In this document: positions 62,143-64,000 of the stretch, piece after piece
How the letters are laid out: every line of letters begins with the position of its first letter
How positions within the stretch are numbered: the first letter of the stretch is position 1
Assembly: GCA_964622835.1 (NCBI GenBank)
Contig: CAZUSA010000001.1
Span: 1-64,000, forward strand
Origin: JABIKK01 sp964622835
GTDB taxonomy: Archaea > Nanobdellota > Nanobdellia > SCGC-AAA011-G17 > UBA489
Length of the DNA: 64,000 bases
Direction of reading: 5' to 3'
The notes under the pieces: generated by a model
Databases searched by the model: none
Told to the model about the DNA's origin: nothing
Seen by the model: only the letters and a program-made list of their open reading frames with translations
Translations under genes and position numbers: made by a program

Positions 62143-62448
62143 ATGCCTGCGTATAAACAGAAGTGTTATTTGTGTAAAGAGAACTGGGCGATTGTTCGGT
62201 ATTCTCGACAAAAGTTTGTTGTTTGTAAAGAGTGTGAGATGAAGTCTGTTAAGACTGCAGTGAAAGATCCGACGATGAAAAAGATGTTTGCTCTTCCTCT
62301 TGATTGGTATGAAGAAAATGATTTCTTACGAAGTATTCGATATTCCTATGGCAAATGGGGTTCGCTAACAGAAAAGCAATTAGCAGCATTTAAGAAAACA
62401 GTTAAAGAATTGAAAGAAGAAACGAAAAAGAAGAAAGATTCAAAATAA
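62143..62448 (+). CDS. Zinc-ribbon protein with basic tail
   Basis: 101 aa from the ATG at 62143 (GTTTATAAAA about 30 nt before). CYLCKENWAIV and VVCKECEMKS give two CxxC pairs; the end is Lys-rich. Probably binds nucleic acid or ribosome. Its stop is 2 nt from the tRNA-Ser 3' end. Confidence 0.65.
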   Translation: MPAYKQKCYLCKENWAIVRYSRQKFVVCKECEMKSVKTAVKDPTMKKMFALPLDWYEENDFLRSIRYSYGKWGSLTEKQLAAFKKTVKELKEETKKKKDSK

Positions 62449-62449
62449 G

Positions 62450-62530
62450 CGCCGCGACCCGGATTTGAACCGGGACGCCCGAAGGCCTGGATTAGCAATC
62501 CAGTGCAATACCAGATTATGCGATCGCGGC
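62450..62530 (-). tRNA. tRNA-Ser (anticodon GCT)
   Basis: 81 nt without encoded CCA. Acceptor GCCGCGA/TCGCGGC pairs fully, anticodon stem CTGGA/TCCAG around TTGCTAA (anticodon at 62494-62496), long variable arm GCCTTCGGGC typical of Ser, T arm CCCGG-TTCAAAT-CCGGG, discriminator G as in archaeal tRNA-Ser. Confidence 0.95.
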
Positions 62531-62563
62531 ATACGTTGAATTCCTAAGAAGTTCTTTAAAAAT

Positions 62564-63049
62564 CTAACTAAAATCAGCCATGGTGGGATTGACGACAGAT
62601 AGCCAGTTTTTTGTATTCAATATCATGCTCACGGTTTTTTCTCCTGCGTTGAAATCTATGGTTTCATTTGCTAATAAAGAGTTATCTACGTAGACTGGAA
62701 TATCGAAGAGGTTACCAAAGGGAGGAACACTGCCAGGTAAACAATCGGTTAATCGTACAACATCTTCTTCTGTTGCAAAGGTTACTGGCCCACCAAGGAG
62801 TGCTTTTGCTTTCTTAAAGTCTATGCGTTTTGCTGCTGAGATAATCAGTTGATAGGGTTTGTGATGAACCATAACAATCATGGCTTTCGCTCCTCGTTTC
62901 AAAATGTCTTCTGCTTTGATACCAAATAATCGTTCTCGTACGGCTGCCGCTTCTTCAGACGTTCGCACGGGTTCATGATCAAAGACTTGATATTTAATAT
63001 TATTTGTATCAAGAAGTTTCTTTATTTGGTGAAAGGTTGTATTGCTCAT
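62564..63049 (-). CDS. YbaK/EbsC-type aminoacyl-tRNA deacylase
   Basis: 161 aa from the ATG at 63049; a longer frame would run through the tRNA and is rejected. INACTIVE-loop hallmarks: YQVFDHEPVRTSEEAAA, RGAKAMIVMV, GGPVTFATEEDV, GSVPPFG. Such domains remove wrong amino acids from tRNA (YbaK: Cys-tRNA-Pro; others Ser or Ala). It sits between two tRNA-Ser genes. Confidence 0.85.
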   Translation of the reverse strand: MSNTTFHQIKKLLDTNNIKYQVFDHEPVRTSEEAAAVRERLFGIKAEDILKRGAKAMIVMVHHKPYQLIISAAKRIDFKKAKALLGGPVTFATEEDVVRLTDCLPGSVPPFGNLFDIPVYVDNSLLANETIDFNAGEKTVSMILNTKNWLSVVNPTMADFS

Positions 63050-63056
63050 AGTAAAG

Positions 63057-63137
63057 CGCCGCGGGCAGGATTTGAACCTACATGCCCGAAGGCCCGGTTT
63101 TCGAGACCGGTGCGATACCAGATTACGCGACCGCGGC
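63057..63137 (-). tRNA. tRNA-Ser (anticodon CGA)
   Basis: 81 nt, no encoded CCA. Acceptor GCCGCGG/CCGCGGC, anticodon stem CCGGT/ACCGG around CTCGAAA (anticodon at 63101-63103), the same variable arm GCCTTCGGGC as the other tRNA-Ser, discriminator G. The D arm is nearly identical to 62450-62530, suggesting duplication. Confidence 0.95.
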
Positions 63138-63227
63138 ATAGAAAGACCTTTTTAAACCACCTTTATCAATCTAACTATCGGAACATTTATAAAGAATAAC
63201 CAAGTCATAAGGAGACAAATTCACTAC

Positions 63228-64000
63228 ATGATGGTGACAACTAATATGGCTATACAACCCACAGGCAGAACAATAGAAGACGCCTTAAGAAATCTACCAG
63301 GCGGAAGAAAAAGAATAGGAGAGATAGTAAGAGGTATCCAAAATGGTGATCCCACAGCAGTACAAGAATTATACGCAGGATTGTACATTGATGCACAAAC
63401 AGGTATTGGTAATAGACGTGCATTTGATGAAAAAATTGGAGAATTAGATAGTCATTCAATTGTTATTTCAGGAGATGTTTTAGGTCTCAAAGCAGCAAAC
63501 GATAGCCCTGGCGGAACAGCTGCAGGAGATCAGTTAATTAGTAGCACAGCAGAAGGTTTACAAGGAAGTCTGCGATTTGCTTCAAATTCTTATGAAGGAC
63601 CTGATAAACGAACAAGTAAACAAACAGATTATTTACAATGGATTGCAGATGATGGTCAAGCCTACAGAGTAGGTGGTGATGAATTTGCAGCAATTCTCCC
63701 AGACGTTTTACATCTTGCAATAGGTGGGACAATTTTAGAAAGAACACAAAACCGATTTAACAATCCAAATAAACCCCTCAATGCAATTGCACTAAGCGGT
63801 GCAGCATATGCCCCAGGAATGGATCCCGAAGCAGTAAGAGCATTATCTGAAGACGGCATGTATGCAATGAAATATGGGTTATACAATGAAGATCCTAATA
63901 AGAGAAGGGATCGCACTGATGCACGTGGCATCTTATCTGGTTTCGCATTAGCACACCCTGGTGGAAGATTTCAGTTATTTTTCCCAAAAGGACCAGATGG
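63228..64000 (+). CDS. GGDEF-domain protein, 5' part (cut by window end)
   Basis: 257 codons seen, no stop. TATA CATTTATAAAG and AAGGAGA lie upstream; the ATG may be 63228 or 63231. DAQTGIGNRRAFDEK, then GDVLGLKAANDSPGGTAAGD, then YRVGGDEFAAILPD (GGDEF at 149-153) are the metal- and GTP-binding motifs of diguanylate cyclases, all intact. The inhibitory RxxD site before GGDEF is missing. A long insert precedes GGDEF. Activity as c-di-GMP synthase is plausible but unproven. Confidence 0.85.
   Translation, partial: MMVTTNMAIQPTGRTIEDALRNLPGGRKRIGEIVRGIQNGDPTAVQELYAGLYIDAQTGIGNRRAFDEKIGELDSHSIVISGDVLGLKAANDSPGGTAAGDQLISSTAEGLQGSLRFASNSYEGPDKRTSKQTDYLQWIADDGQAYRVGGDEFAAILPDVLHLAIGGTILERTQNRFNNPNKPLNAIALSGAAYAPGMDPEAVRALSEDGMYAMKYGLYNEDPNKRRDRTDARGILSGFALAHPGGRFQLFFPKGPD

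Noticed and set aside
63050..63139. N-terminal 30-residue extension of the YbaK-type protein
   Set aside because: It would be coded by the tRNA-Ser(CGA) gene; the ATG at 63049 starts the domain properly.

Overview
The window reads as a low-GC archaeal chromosome, most likely a DPANN archaeon of the Woesearchaeota/Pacearchaeota type. Archaeal markers are Sec61 beta, alpha-NAC, a presenilin-type protease, an Lhr-type helicase, deoxyhypusine synthase, diphthine synthase, archaeal-type PheS/PheT, and TATA boxes about 25 nt before many start codons (leaderless genes). Mixed in are bacterial-type genes: a ThrRS without TGS domain, lipoprotein diacylglyceryl transferase (Lgt), a Lit-like membrane protein, fRMsr, DedA, a YtxJ-like protein and a GGDEF protein. 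The lineage is inferred from gene content only.

1-10448: the window opens inside the 3' end of the RNase P RNA gene (rnpB). A perfect 25-bp direct repeat (65-89 and 10424-10448) brackets a ~10.4-kb integrated element. The element carries an intact tyrosine recombinase, a tightly packed leftward run of eight genes for membrane, lipoprotein-like and exported proteins (Excalibur, CAP/SCP and TPR domains, MopE-type motif), a nucleotidyltransferase with a 53-aa partner, a protein with a domain like the bacterial RNA polymerase alpha C-terminal domain, small zinc-finger proteins and two winged-helix proteins. The right repeat lies 3 bp beyond the thyA stop codon, so rnpB and thyA were probably convergent neighbours before insertion.

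10452-28305: thyA, sec61 beta, an XPD-like Fe-S helicase, then an envelope block: lgt, a Cys/Asp-rich secreted repeat protein, a thioredoxin-fold lipoprotein, a Lit-like (DUF1461) protein and a glutaredoxin. After the helicase, presenilin, NAC and flavin-reductase genes come VKOR, a second thioredoxin lipoprotein and CcdA. Together these make, reduce and anchor disulfide-bonded lipoproteins outside the cytoplasm.

28351-42628: a P2-type ATPase; an E1-like enzyme, a ubiquitin-like protein and a TtuA/NcsA enzyme that together look like a tRNA thiolation route; a malic enzyme/flavoprotein/fumarase operon; a deoxyhypusine synthase/PLP decarboxylase/agmatinase operon for eIF5A modification; then methyltransferases, a SemiSWEET and a YtxJ-like protein.

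42625-64000: a secreted Ig-like protein, FKBP, pheST, trhO, DedA, a Tyr/Gly/Asn-rich secreted protein, thrS, the repair genes xth and nth, several unrecognised Arg-rich soluble proteins, dphB, a radical SAM protein, and a fusion of a glutamine-dependent asparagine-synthetase-like protein to a Dph6-type diphthamide synthetase. The window ends with a ferredoxin, zinc-ribbon proteins, two tRNA-Ser genes flanking a YbaK-type deacylase, and a GGDEF protein cut off at the edge.
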